Of a stretch of 64,000 nucleotides of DNA, positions 1 to 11,723 are shown in pieces (the first letter of the stretch is position 1; every line of letters begins with the position of its first letter). The position numbers and the translations under genes are program-made. The notes under the pieces are model-generated. The model saw only the letters and a list, made by a program, of their open reading frames with translations. It was not told where the DNA came from and searched no databases. Source of the stretch: Bryopsis sp. KO-2023 (lineage: Eukaryota > Chlorophyta > Ulvophyceae > Bryopsidales > Bryopsidaceae); the NCBI GenBank assembly GCA_030272585.1, contig BSYQ01000001.1, positions 9,935,001-9,999,000 of the forward strand. The letters run 5' to 3'.

Positions 1-1289
1 GGTCTGAAGATGGGGTCTGTTGGCAACAGGTTCTGGAAGATCATTCAAGACCCGTCCTGTCACTGGCCATTGCTGGTGACAAGCTATTTTCTGGTTCGTA
101 CGATTACACCATCAAAGTGTGGAGCCTGGATTCGCTCACACGGATGAAGACCTTAGAGGGACACACAGACGCTGTCCGAGCCCTCGCCGTAGCAGACACC
201 CGTTTATTTTCTGGATCCTACGACTCGACCATTAGAGTTTGGGATGTAGTCAGACTGGAGTGCCTCCAGGTACAATGTCCACCCCCTCGCAACCACAAGA
301 AATTGAAAAAGAACAAGCAAAAAGGGCCACAGATCCACAGATTTTTCTGTGTCGGTTGAATAAAACCAATGGCTTCGGGGTAGCTGCATCCACCACAGTT
401 TTCCGATTCTTAATGTTTTTTTTTGTTGGTTTTTTGCAGATTCTGAAAGGCCACATTGGCCCTGTGCGAACCCTAGTGTATGCTGGAGGATACATGTTTT
501 CGGGATCGTACGACACCACCGTGAGGGTCTGGAACGTGAACACCCTGGCTTGCAAAGCTTCATTGCAGGGCCACGGGGGAGCGGTTCGAGCCCTCGTCGC
601 CAGTCCCTCCCACGTCTTTTCAGGATCAGATGATCATACCATCAAAGTTTGGGACACAGAAACGTTGAAATGCGTGAAAACGCTGCAGGGCCATGAGGAC
701 AACGTGCGCGTTTTGGCGGTCGGGGAGAAATACATGTTTTCGGGATCATGGGACAAGACGATTCGGGTTTGGGACTTGGAAACATTCGAGTGCGTTAAGG
801 TGGGTTGCCTGCTCGGGTCGCCGGGCTGGATGGGAGTTCAATTTGAAAACTGTAAATAGATAAAGGAATTACGCGTGCCATGTGTTTTGTGTTTTCCGAT
901 TTCAGTTTAAATTAAATGCATCCTGAATACGGGCATTTTTCACCCGGTTGATTTCAGATGGATATGTTTGTGACTAAACCCCTGCTTTTCACTTTTTTTT
1001 TTTTTGTTTCTGCATCTGCTTACTTGTTATTGGAGGGGAAAATTGTAAAGGAGTGGTGTTGTGTTTTGCTTAGGTATTGGAGGGGCACAGCGAAGCCGTG
1101 TTGGCACTTGCGGTGGGGGAAAGAAATTTGATTTCTGGATCATATGATACAACTGTTCGTTTCTGGGACCTGGACGCCTTGAGATGTGTGAAAAAGGGGG
1201 AAGGCCATGATGATGCTGTTCGCGTTTTGGCGGCATCAGGGGGAAAGGTCTTTTCTGGCTCCTACGATGGCAGCATCGGGGTGTGGTGA
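1..1289 (+). CDS. WD40-repeat beta-propeller protein, 3' part only
   Basis: This is the C-terminal part of a WD40 protein whose 5' end lies outside the window. Visible exons are about 30..269 (acceptor CAG at 27-29, or continuous with bases 1-29), 440..799 and 1074..1289, all joined by phase-0 GT-AG introns, with TGA at 1287-1289. The protein shows about seven near-identical blades, each with a GH start, a FSGSYD-type core and a VWD end (for example YDTTVRVWNV and SWDKTIRVWD). The short, very regular 40-residue repeats resemble the propellers of TRAF7-like E3 ligases and plant CCCH-WD40 proteins, which bind partner proteins, but the diagnostic N-terminal domain is not in view. It ends one residue after the last VW, as a closing blade would. 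WD40 identity is sure; the exact family is not. Confidence 0.85.
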
Positions 1290-4200
1290 ATTACTCGCTT
1301 CGCTTTTTTTTTTTTAACCTTTTTTTTTGTTTCATTTTCATTCTTCCCTAGGGCATGAGAGGCACAAAAAAGAAACAAACAAGCAAGAAAAACTTCGGGA
1401 GGGATTTTGGGGGGGGGGGGGAGCAACGTTTTAAAAAAGAAAAAAAAGTCAGTGAGAGAGAAAAAAAAAAGGAGATAGTGGTCAAAAGAAAAGTGGGTGT
1501 AGGAAAACAAAACAAAACATTACTCATCCAGACCTAGCGGGATGGAAAATCTGGTGCAAACATGCAATTCTTCCTTTTAAAAAAACTTTTCTGTGGAGTG
1601 TGTCTTAACTCTTATTTGGGGGGGTATAAAGAACCCCCCCAAAAAAACAGAGAGAGAAACACAGGAAAAAAAAGGAATTGTGTGTTTGTCTGGGAACTTG
1701 ACTTGTCACAGGATTTGTGATTTTGATTGGCAATTTGAATTGAACCAAAAAAAAAGAACAAAAGAAAACAGGGGGAGGGGAGGGAAAAAAAAATCATGAA
1801 CTGGGGCATGGTGTAATGTCGAAAGAAAGGGAAAAGAAATGGAAAAAGGCCTTGCGTGCATGGGAAATCCAAGAATTTGAAGGGGTTTTTTTTTTCTTTT
1901 TTTTTTCTGGAAGGGGGGGGGGGTGAGGTTGGAAAAGAAAAGAACAAAAAGAAAACCAGTTGCTACAAATGTGAGTGCGTGTTTGTATATTTATCTTGGT
2001 TGGAGTCGGCCATTTGACTCGTATGGACCAACATTAAAATTGGTTGGAAGCAGTCGTGTCACGGGATCGGGGTTTTGCTTTTTTTTCTCTTGTTTTTTTT
2101 CCTTTCCTCCCCTCCCTTTCGTTTCTTTCTGTATGTTCTTTTTAGGGGTTGGTAAAAAATCTTGCATGGCTACTGTTGGCTGATTGGGGAGGAGGAAAAA
2201 AGAAGGGGGAGGGGGGGGCGGGGGAAACAGGGTTGCAAGCACAATAGATGTTAGTTGTCCATAGAGGAGAAACATCCAGAAAGAGAGAGGGGGGGAAAAT
2301 GTGGGAAGGTTTTAACCCAAAAAGGAAAAAAAAAAGAAAAAGAACTCGCACTTGTCCATTGCGCGCGAAATCGAGGGGGAATACAATAAAGCGGTCAAAT
2401 GTAGTTCGTTTGGGTTGGTGGTGTTTGTTTGTTTCTTTTCTTTTCTGTTTTGTTTTGTTTTTTGATTTTTTTTTTCTTGTTGGTGCTTTGGGTTAGCTAT
2501 ATCACGGCAGGAAGTGGATATTTTCACGGAGAGTGGAGTCGATGAGTCGAAATTTTGATGGGTACTAGCTTGTAGAGAGATAACCTTCCCCCCCCCCCCC
2601 TCCTCCCCCCCTCTTTCTTCCGCTTTCCTCCCTCCCCTTTTCCAAGTTACAAAAAAGTTTGGCAAGAAAACATTGGCAACTACAAACCAAAAAAAAATAC
2701 GGAAGAATATATCTTACATGTGTACACAAACACGGTCCTCTCAAAAAAAAAAAGAAGAAAAACCAGCACTTGTTTCTAGCATTGCACTTTCGGGTTTCAC
2801 TTTGCCTCACCGTGTAACAGGGATGTTATAAAAAGATGCCATTGAAAGAATCGAGGGAGTCTTTCTGTATTTAATGTGGCTTCATAATTTGGCCAAGGGG
2901 ATGGGGAAAAATAGAGAAGGGGTTAAAAAGAAAAACGGTAAAAAAGAAAAAGAAGCAATCTCCAAGGATTCCGAGTGGAACGAAATATGAGAATTGATGC
3001 TTTGGTTCTTTTTTTTATCTTAATTTCGATGTACCCTTTTTTTCTGGGAGTTGTATTTTTTTTTCTTCTTCCCTATCTTGGGGGGGAGAGAAGATCAGAA
3101 TGGTGCAAGAAAAGAAAGAGAGAATTAAAATTCTGGACAGTATGCAACCCCTTATTTTTTGTCTCTTCTTTCGGCACACTCCTACCTAAGTGGACAACAA
3201 TTAACCGTGATGCTGTTCTCTGTTTTTTTTTTGTGTAAGAGGAGAGCAAGAACTCACCCTTTGTGTATCTCTATTTCTGAATCATATCTTTTTTTGGCAG
3301 ACCTCACTGGGGCTGGCTCCCTCCCTACCTGCCTCTTTTTTTCTCCGTTTCCTGCAAAAATTTCTGAGAGATTTAACAAAAGAATGGAGTTTTGGGGGAG
3401 AAGAGAAGCTGGAGGATATTAAAACTTAGCTGTTGGCAAAAAGCAGCCGAAAAGGGAGGGGGGAAGGGAAGCGGGTGAAATGAAAAAAGAAGAGAGATTT
3501 TGAGGTGGATAAGGGTACGCCACATTGAAAAAAAAAAAAGAAGATTGTTACAAAGAGCGTGAAGTGTTGCGATTCAAGGGATGGGGGTATATTGATGGTT
3601 TCGGGGAAAAAAAAGGGGAAAAGGGAAAGAAAGAATGGAGAGCTCTGCTATGTTGCAATCCTTCTCCCGTTTCCTCCTTTTTTTATTCAAATTGTTGTTT
3701 TCGTGAACCATTTTGACCAGATTTTTTCTCTTCATTTTTTTTTTTTTTCCGATAATGTCTCGACCATGAAAGGGGAAGGAAAACAAAAATAGAGAGAAAC
3801 AGATATTTCTGTAGATATTTCACCTTCTCTGCTGTTTTTTTTTCTTTTCGTTTTTTTTCTGCCAGTTGGGTTCTGATGTAAACAGCATTTGTCCTTGCAA
3901 TATCAAATACATGGGTTCAATTGCTTCTCGTTTCCCCTATGCAAAAAAAGTAAAGGGGGGTGGGGGGGGGGGGGGCGGGGGGGATTTGTGCAAGTGATTT
4001 TTGAAGGGAAAACGAGAGTGCAAAAACAAGGAAAGAAATGCGAAGGGAAAGGATGTTCTGGGTGTTCGTAAATTGTACGGAAAGTAATGGATGTATGGTC
4101 TAGTTGATAAATTCTATTTTTGATGGCTTTCTTTTCACCAGTGAGCTGCGAAACTGATGGGAAGGGATTTAAAAAGAAACAAGGGGGGGGAAGGGGGGGG

Positions 4201-4995
4201 GCATTTTCAGAAGTAAAAATAGAGTCCAGAGTGGATGTGTGCTTTGTACTATTTGTTATAAAGGAGAAAAATGGAGGGAGAAACCAGAGAAATATAAATG
4301 TGATTGTGCGGTGTAGCATTACACAATTATTATTGTTTTGGAAGGGAGCGAATTGAACCCTGCTTTGCGGATGAAGTTTTTCAAATTTTCATGGTGGCGG
4401 GGCGAGGGGGCCAATAGATAGCAATTTAAATAAGTACTGGTTTTGTTTAAAGAAACACCTTTCCATGTTATTATCGACCCGTTCAGTGAACAAGACGGAT
4501 CGCATCATTTCGCTTGCAAAACAAAATGCAAAAATTTTATTTAGTGCGGGAAATGTCACATGTCAAGGACTCTCACAGCAGTGAGACTTGGAAAAGGTAG
4601 AATCACAGACAATGTTTTAACCACTATCTCCTTTTCGCAGCAAATTTGGAAGGGGCCAAAACAGAGCAAGTTTGCAGGGGGGCTGATTGGACAGCAGTGC
4701 AAACTAATCTGATTTTGCTTTTCTTTTGGTGGAGGGGGGGGGGGTGCGACATTCGGGTGAAAGGTTTCCTTTTGGGGTTGGGAGGTGGAAGCGCCCTCTT
4801 CGAATCTCGAATTACGCTCTGCCACTCCCAAAGTGTCATTCGATTGGCTAACAAAAACATTTGTGTCAGAAAACGATGCATTACATGTACACATCGCGCC
4901 TCTTGCCGCTTTGGGGTCCGCGTCCGCTGTTTTGTTCTTCTCCCTTTCTTACGACGATCCACTTTGAAGCCAGACGCCAGGCTGGGTTGAGCACA
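1290..4995. other. Gene-poor, homopolymer-rich spacer
   Basis: I see no supportable gene in these 3.7 kb. The stretch is dominated by runs of A, T and G on the + strand, with a single long C run near 2588-2613. Short open frames here translate to low-complexity K, F and G strings and are not credible. It lies between two + strand genes and may include a long 3' UTR of the WD40 gene. Confidence 0.7.
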
Positions 4996-6494
4996 ATGAA
5001 CGACAGGTCAGCTGGAGCGATAGCCATCGGGGTGGGCGCCGGTGTTGCTCTTTTCGCTGGATGGCAGGTCGTGAAGAGATCCGCTCTCAGCAAGGCAGGC
5101 GTAGAGGATATATCCGTGACTTCGAGCAAGGGGGGCGGTGTGGGAACATACGAAGCCAAGAGGGCTGTCGACGAGTACCTACAGTTCCACTATGGAGAGC
5201 CAGAGACAGTGATGCCGTACAAGTTTCGCAGCGAGGTCAGACGCGCGCGATGGAGTTTTTCTCGTTTTCCGTAGATCAGAATGCGTGCACTTCTTTCGTT
5301 TGGTGGTGCCACCTCCACAAATCTAACGCGCGCGTGGCCGTTACTTTTGGTGTGACGACTGATGTAACGCCTCTGTTATGATTGGCCAAGAAACAAATTT
5401 GTCATGATGTCCAGTCTTAGTGGATGCCTTACTGATCAACAAGAAGCACAAATGCAACAGAAATGTTCCTAGAATGGGGGGTGCAATTTGAGTGGTTCAT
5501 TGCCTAACAGTGGAAATCACTCTTTTTAAGGTTGCTCCAGGACTGAATTTTGTGGAGAAGTGTGCTAACCTCATTGAAAAACACACTCTTGCCTTGCAAG
5601 ACATTTCTGGAGAGAATGGAGAGCCCACAGTGCTCGATATCGGGTGCTCAGTTGGAGGAGTGAGTTTTGCCCTGGCTCGCAGGTCAGCATTCCAGACATC
5701 ACCTTGTCAGTTGTGTTTTCTCTTTCTCAGGAAATCTTCTGAAAATTTGGTTCTGTTGCTGTGAAGTTTTCCACATGTCCTTGGGATCGACTACTCTCAA
5801 GCTTTTATCGATGCAGCCATTGTCATGAAAGAGGAGGATTCCATGCACTATGCCTCCAAAATTGAGGGCGATATTGAGGTTTGTGCAAGGTCGGCGCACC
5901 ACGCCCATAACTTCCCCAACTTTTTTCGAACTCGCTCACCAAAACCAGGTCAATTTTCCGTTAAAGAGATTGACCTGTGCGGTTTTTGGTCGGTTTTTGG
6001 TCGGTTTTTGGTCGCCAGTTTGAAATCTTGTAAAAAATGGTTTGTTTTTGGATGTGTTCCTCCAGGAATTTCATGTGGCGAGAGTGCCAGATGGCATTGA
6101 AAAATGCCGAGTTTCGTTCAGGCTAGGGGATGCCTGTAATCTCCCAGCCAACATGCGACCGGTCGATGCCATTCTTGCAGCGAATCTCCTGTGCAGGTTG
6201 CCCGATCCGATGTTATTTTTGAACAGGTTGCCCTCGTTAATGAAGCCAAAAGGGTGTGTGGTGCTGGTCTCCCCGTATTCTTGGCTAGAAAGCTGGACTC
6301 CGAAACCAAAATGGATGGGAGGGTGCGAGGATTCTGACGGCAAACCCTTGAGGTCGGCCGAAAAATTGAAAGCGGTGATGGAGGAACTGGGATTCGAACT
6401 CGTGCACGAAGAAAATGTGCCCTTCTTAATTCGAGAACATGTGAGAAAATTTCAGCTGGGAATTTCACACGCCACGGTGTGGCGTAGAAAATAG
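4996..6494 (+). CDS. Membrane-anchored OvoA-C-type methyltransferase (putative 4-mercaptohistidine N1-methyltransferase)
   Basis: Four exons, 4996..5235, 5531..5682, 5767..5878 and 6066..6494, give a 310-aa protein with consistent phases (0, 2, 0). The SAM-dependent methyltransferase fold is shown by motif I VLDIGCSVGG, motif II GIDYSQAFID, GDACNLP and ILAANLLCRLPDP. These, with YLQFHYG near the start, ESWTPKPKWMGG and the end PFLIREHVRKFQ...ATVWRR, match the C-terminal methyltransferase domain of OvoA, which methylates 5-thiohistidine to make ovothiol. Here the domain stands alone: the DinB-like and FGE-sulfatase modules of full OvoA are absent. Instead residues about 7-25 form a hydrophobic segment (AIAIGVGAGVALFAGW) followed by basic residues, which suggests an N-terminal membrane anchor. 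The start ATG is chosen because it precedes this segment; an in-frame upstream ATG at 4861 would add 45 unconvincing residues. The family call is firm; substrate and location are inferred. Confidence 0.88.
5946..6013. repeat. Hairpin and 11-bp tandem triplicate inside intron 3
   Basis: A 9-bp perfect inverted repeat (CAGGTCAAT at 5946-5954, ATTGACCTG at 5969-5977) is followed at once by three tandem copies of GGTTTTTGGTC (5981-6013). Both lie in the third intron of the methyltransferase gene. Confidence 0.8.
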
Positions 6495-7229
6495 AATCTC
6501 AGACATCGGAGGGAACTTTTTTGGGTATTTTGATTGCTCGATGAGAAAATGATTCAAGTCGATTAGTAGTTGAAGAGGGAGAGACTGAATGTTTAGGCAG
6601 CACACCAAAGTGATTTATGGAGATTCAACCAGGAACTCAAATTTGTCCAGGCGCCGTCACGGGAGTTTCTGGGTCGATTGCGAGAACAGGATTCGTCATC
6701 TTCTTTCTATCCACATATCAAAACCAATTTTGATATGGGGGCAAAGAGAGTGATGTGGAAACTCAGTTTTTACATGAGTAATGTGGAAGCGTGATGGTCC
6801 AGAAACAGATGTCATCTCTTACTAGGTCCACTCCACATTAAACATCTGCCAAGCACAACCCACACGTCTTGCCATTCTAGCCATGTCACTGCACTGTGCT
6901 CCTTCGAATACCCGCTGTTATGATCCCACCCTGCACACGATGGAAATTGTTGTTCATAGCTGATTTCTCATCCCACCACGATCCATTCTCTTTCGTTTGT
7001 ACCCTGTTGTTTACTCTGCAGCCCTGTTGCAACCAACCGAGCGTCTGCAAATCCAAACTGATAGGTGGATACAATTGAATCTCAGACCCCAGTGCATTAA
7101 CAACGAAAAAGTGGACATGACTAGGTGTTTTCCTGTTTGCAAAACATAACCAGGAACTGCGATCAATCCCCAGGAAAATTATTAACGTCTGACTGGCAAT
7201 TGGATGGGACTGTTGACCTTGCATGCATT
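6495..7229. other. Intergenic stretch with a small hairpin
   Basis: No gene is supported here. A perfect 10-bp stem with a 4-nt loop (CATATCAAAA at 6714-6723, TTTTGATATG at 6728-6737) lies 220 nt after the methyltransferase stop and could mark the transcript end. Confidence 0.6.
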
Positions 7230-8020
7230 ACATTGTGATGTCAGTCGAAACAACCTTATGGCAATCTACTATTCTATTCTCTGCTTTTACAATTTCCAAA
7301 AACTTATTGTTTTTGTTCTCTTTTTTTCTCTTGGGGATGACTTGCGAGGCTGAACATAAGAGGCAACCATCTCTGATACGCATAATGTTTCCGTGGATGA
7401 TCGACACAAGAAATATCTGACATGATTCATTCGCAAGTGTCGCTGGTGCCAGCATCTCTCCTGGTTTTCCCAGAGCATCCATGAGTTTTTGCCAGGGCGA
7501 GGTTATTCCTGCAATCCATGACCCCATGATCACAGAAACTTTTTTACATTCGTGGAAAGACTCACATGCTCCACGGTTGATTCCGACTCAAGGATTGGCG
7601 TGGGAACTGCTTCATTCACTTAAATTGGTGAATGATCAGATGAGATCGTCACATGGTGATTCGATGTCCCCAACCTCATCATCATGTTGGCAAGTTCTGG
7701 CGATTCGGTCGTGATGCCCACAGGCAGGGTCGGCGGTGCCGTTCCCATCTCGTTTTTCATGCAAACGAACACCACCTTTGTCCCCGTGCCTGCGATCGCA
7801 ACTGCGTAGTGAAACAGAATGGATGTCTTCCCGCTGAATCCATAGAGGCATGTTTGATGTCAGGCGGCCGTCGTGGGGGGGCGACCTCTAAACTTGCTTG
7901 GCAGTAAGGAGCGCCGTACCTCCGTTCCAGACCGGTGATCAAGCATCGCTTGAGGGAGGCATGGAAGGGACGGCATCGATCGATTGCCGACTGCAGGTCT
8001 GTGTTTAGGGGCAGAGATGA
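7230..8020 (-). CDS. Probable RecA-like P-loop ATPase (SWSAP1-like), partial exon model
   Basis: Minus-strand coding signal is best around a Walker A motif split by an intron. An exon ending at 7920 reads ...LKRCLITGLERS, and splicing (GT at 7918-7919, AG at 7834-7835) to an exon starting at 7833 gives GLERSGKTSILFHYA, then VVFVCMKNEM and a run ending near 7653 in ELANMMMRLG. A P-loop followed by a hydrophobic VVFVC strand resembles SWSAP1-type RecA-like proteins, which partner SWIM-domain proteins in homologous recombination. A later piece near 7390-7500 (ATLANESCQIFLVS) may be another exon. The start codon, first exon and 3' end are not settled, so the coordinates are approximate. It would be divergently transcribed from the peroxiredoxin gene at 8228. 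The P-loop is seen in the sequence; the family is inference. Confidence 0.4.
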
Positions 8021-8227
8021 ACTGGGATAAGCGAAAGGAAGAGCTGGACATGAAAAGATTTCGACACCCTCTCACACTCTCCAAGCGTCGGACGTCAGCA
8101 GCACGACTGCAGCGACATTTGAGGTAATGGTATGTCATGAAGGAAGCGTGGGTGTGACTATGAATTGGGCGAAGAGGGTGCACCCGCCATACACCACCGA
8201 ACATCTCGCAAGAAGGTCAGCGCAAAC

Positions 8228-9673
8228 ATGGTGAAGCTCGGAGACGTCGTTCCTGACTTTAAGGCCGACTCAACTCACGGTCCTCTCAAGTGGCACGAAT
8301 ACATCGGTAGGGGACTCTCCTGATCCCCTCATAGGCGCAGCCCCTCCACGTTTTTTCTCTGACGCTTGAGATCCGTTTTCTCACAGATGGGAGTTGGGCG
8401 ATTCTCTTCAGTCACCCAGCGGACTACACTCCCGTGTGCACGACTGAACTGGGAACGGTCTCCTCTCTCCTTCCCGAGTTTGAGAAGAGGTATTTTTTCT
8501 GATCAGGGAATTCACATACACTCCAGATGTTTGCAGATTGGAATAGGTTATCTAAGCCTGCGTTCTATTCAGGGGTGTGAAAGTGGCGGCGTTGTCTTGC
8601 AACGACTCGGAGTCCCACAAGGTACGTGGCGCGCAAGTCCCTTCTTGAGTGAACCTGGCTGTGGGGTGTGTACACCGCATGCGAATCACCAGCAAGCATC
8701 AATACATTACGACGGCGTAACCTGCACCGGAGACCTCATTGTGCTTCTGCGATTGCAGGGTTGGGTGTCGGACATAGAAGCAACGACATGGTGTTCTGGA
8801 ACCAAGGTTGGCTACCCCATCATCGCTGACCCAGATCGTGAAATCGCTGTCACATACCAGATGGTCGACCCAGAGGAGAAAAATGCTGCGGGTCTGCCCA
8901 TGACTTGCAGGGGTGAGTTGCTTCCATTCTTTTATGTTGAGATTCGCATGATGATCACATGTAAGGATGCATGTGTCCAGAAATTATGGGATGCATGTGT
9001 GCAGCTGGGTGAGATATTGATGATGTCACTTCTGTGGATGAGCAGCTGTGTTCATCGTTGGACCTGACAAGAAGCTCAAGCTCTCTCTCCTGTACCCTGC
9101 AACCACCGGAAGGAACTTCACAGAAGTGCTGCGTGTCATTGATTCGTTGCAGCTTACAGTCAAGCACAGGTGGGTGCACAGTCATCTTTTTTAGAATGAT
9201 GTCTTCAATCCCGCGGTGTGGGTTTTCTGTTATTTTACGCTGATCCAGAATGTCTGGTTGGTGGAGTTTTCGGCTGACACCATCTCTTTGCTGGTAGTGT
9301 CGCAACCCCTGTGAATTGGACGCATGGGGACAAGTGCATGGTGGTGCCTACCTTGAGTGATGACGTAGCCACGGAGAAGTTTGGCAGTTTCGATGTCGTC
9401 GAAGTGCCGTCTGGAAAGCGATACATCAGAATGACGGTGAGCTCCTCTGCCAACACTCCTCATGTGAAAGAATCGCCACTTGAAATCCTTGGAAGAAGGC
9501 GAGAGAATGTGTTGAGTCGGGTCTGATATTGTCTTCCCTTGCTGGCGGGGAGGGGGGGAAGAAACGAAACGGTACAACCGCTTGTTGTACCGTTTCGTTT
9601 CTGAGCGACATAGAGTGATGTGTGAAAGCTTTCTTTGGTGATGTGTCTGCAGGATGACCCCTCTTCCAAGTGA
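8228..9673 (+). CDS. 1-Cys peroxiredoxin (Prx6 type)
   Basis: Seven exons, 8228..8306, 8387..8489, 8573..8621, 8759..8912, 9046..9169, 9298..9436 and 9653..9673, give a 222-aa protein, the usual Prx6 length. It reduces hydrogen peroxide and lipid hydroperoxides through a single peroxidatic cysteine. The start [16 protein letters not shown], the catalytic block [49 protein letters not shown] and [21 protein letters not shown] are classic Prx6 elements in order. No resolving-cysteine tail of the 2-Cys class is present. The last exon codes only six residues (DDPSSK) before TGA. Plant homologues are often nuclear or cytosolic; no targeting peptide is visible here. Neighbours include catalase at 22 kb and the ovothiol-type methyltransferase, so redox chemistry is a local theme, though no co-regulation is shown. 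Confidence 0.95.
9560..9602. repeat. Perfect 18-bp hairpin in the last Prx6 intron
   Basis: Bases 9560-9577 and 9585-9602 are exact reverse complements (arm AGAAACGAAACGGTACAA) around a 7-nt loop. The hairpin sits about 50 nt before the acceptor of the tiny final exon of the peroxiredoxin gene. Perfect arms in a non-coding position suggest either a recent foldback insertion or a structured RNA. Confidence 0.9.
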
Positions 9674-11723
9674 TTTGTTGCGAGAACCGCGTGGGATGAA
9701 AACATTTTTGTGCATTATAACCAGCATTTTGCCGTACTGCATTAGTTGGAAGCTTAGTACTTGTTGATGAATGTGGATTGCGTCTTTCCATGTAAAAATG
9801 TAGCAGCTGCGGAGTTTTTGAGATAATGAGTTAAGGGTGCAGCACCACTCGCTGTGAGTACTGGTGTCGCTGTCTATCTTGAGCAGAGGAAAAGAACGAA
9901 GGCAGTGTGGGTGCTGGATTGGACTGGGAATTTGATATCAAGTATCATCAGTCATTGCTGAAGTGGAGATTCCAGACAATGTTCAAGAGGACCTGGGCAG
10001 TTTGGACACACAAGAAACACTTCCACTGAGGCAGGGATTTGTACGTTTGGGCCATTCTGGATGTTCCCAACACAGCAAGGGAATCGAATCCTTGAAGGAC
10101 ACCGAACCTGTGTTTCGTCATACCAAGACAGCATTGTCTTGAGCAACTTTTCTGACTTCCCTCTCCCACCTGCACCCCTGGGGGCTTTGGGCTTGCTTCA
10201 CTACATCCAGCTCTCTATGGATGTTCTGTGTTGGGTGCCTCTCTGCTGGATTTGAATCAACCCGAGCGATGCAGTGATTGACCACAGCACTGCAGCTGGG
10301 GAGCAAAGTGACCGATCATAGAGAATCCAATCCAAATCTGGCCGCGGCCTTCAGGCTTTGACAGAAGTTTTGATCACGCCTTTAAACCAGAGGAAGGAAA
10401 TTATGTGATCGCTTATGAGTGGCAGTGTTGTAGATTTGCTGAAATCGTAGAGTGCTCTCCACACTTACACATTTCCCAGATGCTGTTGCAGTGTCCAGTT
10501 CACCTTTGACGTACCCTACCGTGAACCAAACGCTTTCTTGACCCAAACACTGCAGCCGCCGACGGTGCCGGTGGCGCCGAGACTAATAAGTCTGGTTTCT
10601 AGAAGTAGCGCCTCGCCCTCTTGGCGAGGGCAAAAGGGATTCTTTGTTTCCCAAAGAGTTTTGGGGTCGACTGTCGTGACCGAATCGTAAACACGCTTCC
10701 CGACCCGGCGTTCCACGGACCGATATCTATCTTTCGCAGGTTAGTTCGCGGCGTTCGTTGCAAGTATTACTGTTTTCTTTGTTTGTTTCGAGGAATTTCG
10801 ATGCTTCGACAACCTTTCAAAAAACGGAAAGGTTTTCCGTGCACAGTCACATAGGTAAAGATAGGGCCTCGTCCTACCCTCAGAAACACGAGTTGAACTG
10901 GGCTGGAAATTGTGGCCTGGGTTCGCAGAAAGTGAGCGGCGCGCGCGAAAACTCAGGCGTGTGTTGGTCGTATTTTTCACCGCCAATTCTCGCATGAATC
11001 TGATGGACGGCGGACATCAGCACTGTACATCGTCAGTTGGGGCTTGAAGTCGACGTCTCCATCGGACGTCCACAAGATGCCCAAACACCGTACTTGTCGT
11101 TTCTTTCGAGCATCGGCGACAGGGGAAAACGTTTTTCGCTTCTTTTTTTCTTTCAAAAATCGCGCCTTTGATCGCTACTGTTTTGTGCTCGCATGACACT
11201 GTCGTGTGCATCGTGCTGCGCTGTAGCTCACCGGTGTAAACATTAGCTTCTCTGGGTGGGGAAAATTTTTGGGTGTATAAAAGGAGGGAGACATAGTAAC
11301 ATATAGTTTTTTTAGATTCACCAAGCGGCAAGAATTGTGTACGCGTTGCAACGGTGAGTGGTGAACGAGAGCGCGGATGCGTACTTTCTATAATACGCTG
11401 TATTGCCCACCTTCGTAGCATATCTTCCCTTTCTTTCCTCCCCAAGCCTTATGCTTTTCGCTTCTCAGTTACGCCGTGGGGTTAATGAGCCATGGGTGAG
11501 CGCGGACTCTCCAATCAGGCGCCTCCAACGCCGTTTTTAGTTCGTCTCGTTTTCTGTTACGGAATTTCTTCCCGGTTTAACCTCCCGATTCTGACCGGAA
11601 ATCGTAGAACGCAGATCTTGCCATGAGGTGTTTCTTGCGCCATATGCGTGGTGCTTCTTTTGAATGGAGAATTCATCTGTGGTTGTGTTTTTTTTTTGCC
11701 CCATGGTTATGCAGTCCTTGAGG
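9674..11723. other. Intergenic stretch and 5' flank of the NB-ARC gene
   Basis: No open frame here looks coding. The right end holds the probable promoter and a 5' UTR intron of the next gene (see 11276). A short inverted repeat, CCTCGCC/GGCGAGG, lies near 10611-10628. Confidence 0.6.
11276..11284 (+). promoter_or_regulatory. TATA box of the NB-ARC/TPR gene
   Basis: TATAAAAGG lies about 75 nt before a consensus donor (ACG|GTGAGT, exon end 11353). A matching acceptor (GTTATGCAG, ending 11714) lies ten bases before ATG 11724. This gives a coherent picture: start of transcription near 11305, a short untranslated exon with no ATG, a 361-nt 5' UTR intron, then the start codon. Confidence 0.6.

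Noticed and set aside
239-439. Open frame extending the second WD40 exon upstream
   Set aside because: It crosses a clear intron (donor at 270, pyrimidine tract and acceptor at 438-439) and the residues do not fit a WD blade.
11664-11723. Upstream ATG of the NB-ARC frame
   Set aside because: The extra 20 codons run through a T10 tract and a GTTATGCAG acceptor, so they read as the end of a 5' UTR intron rather than coding sequence.
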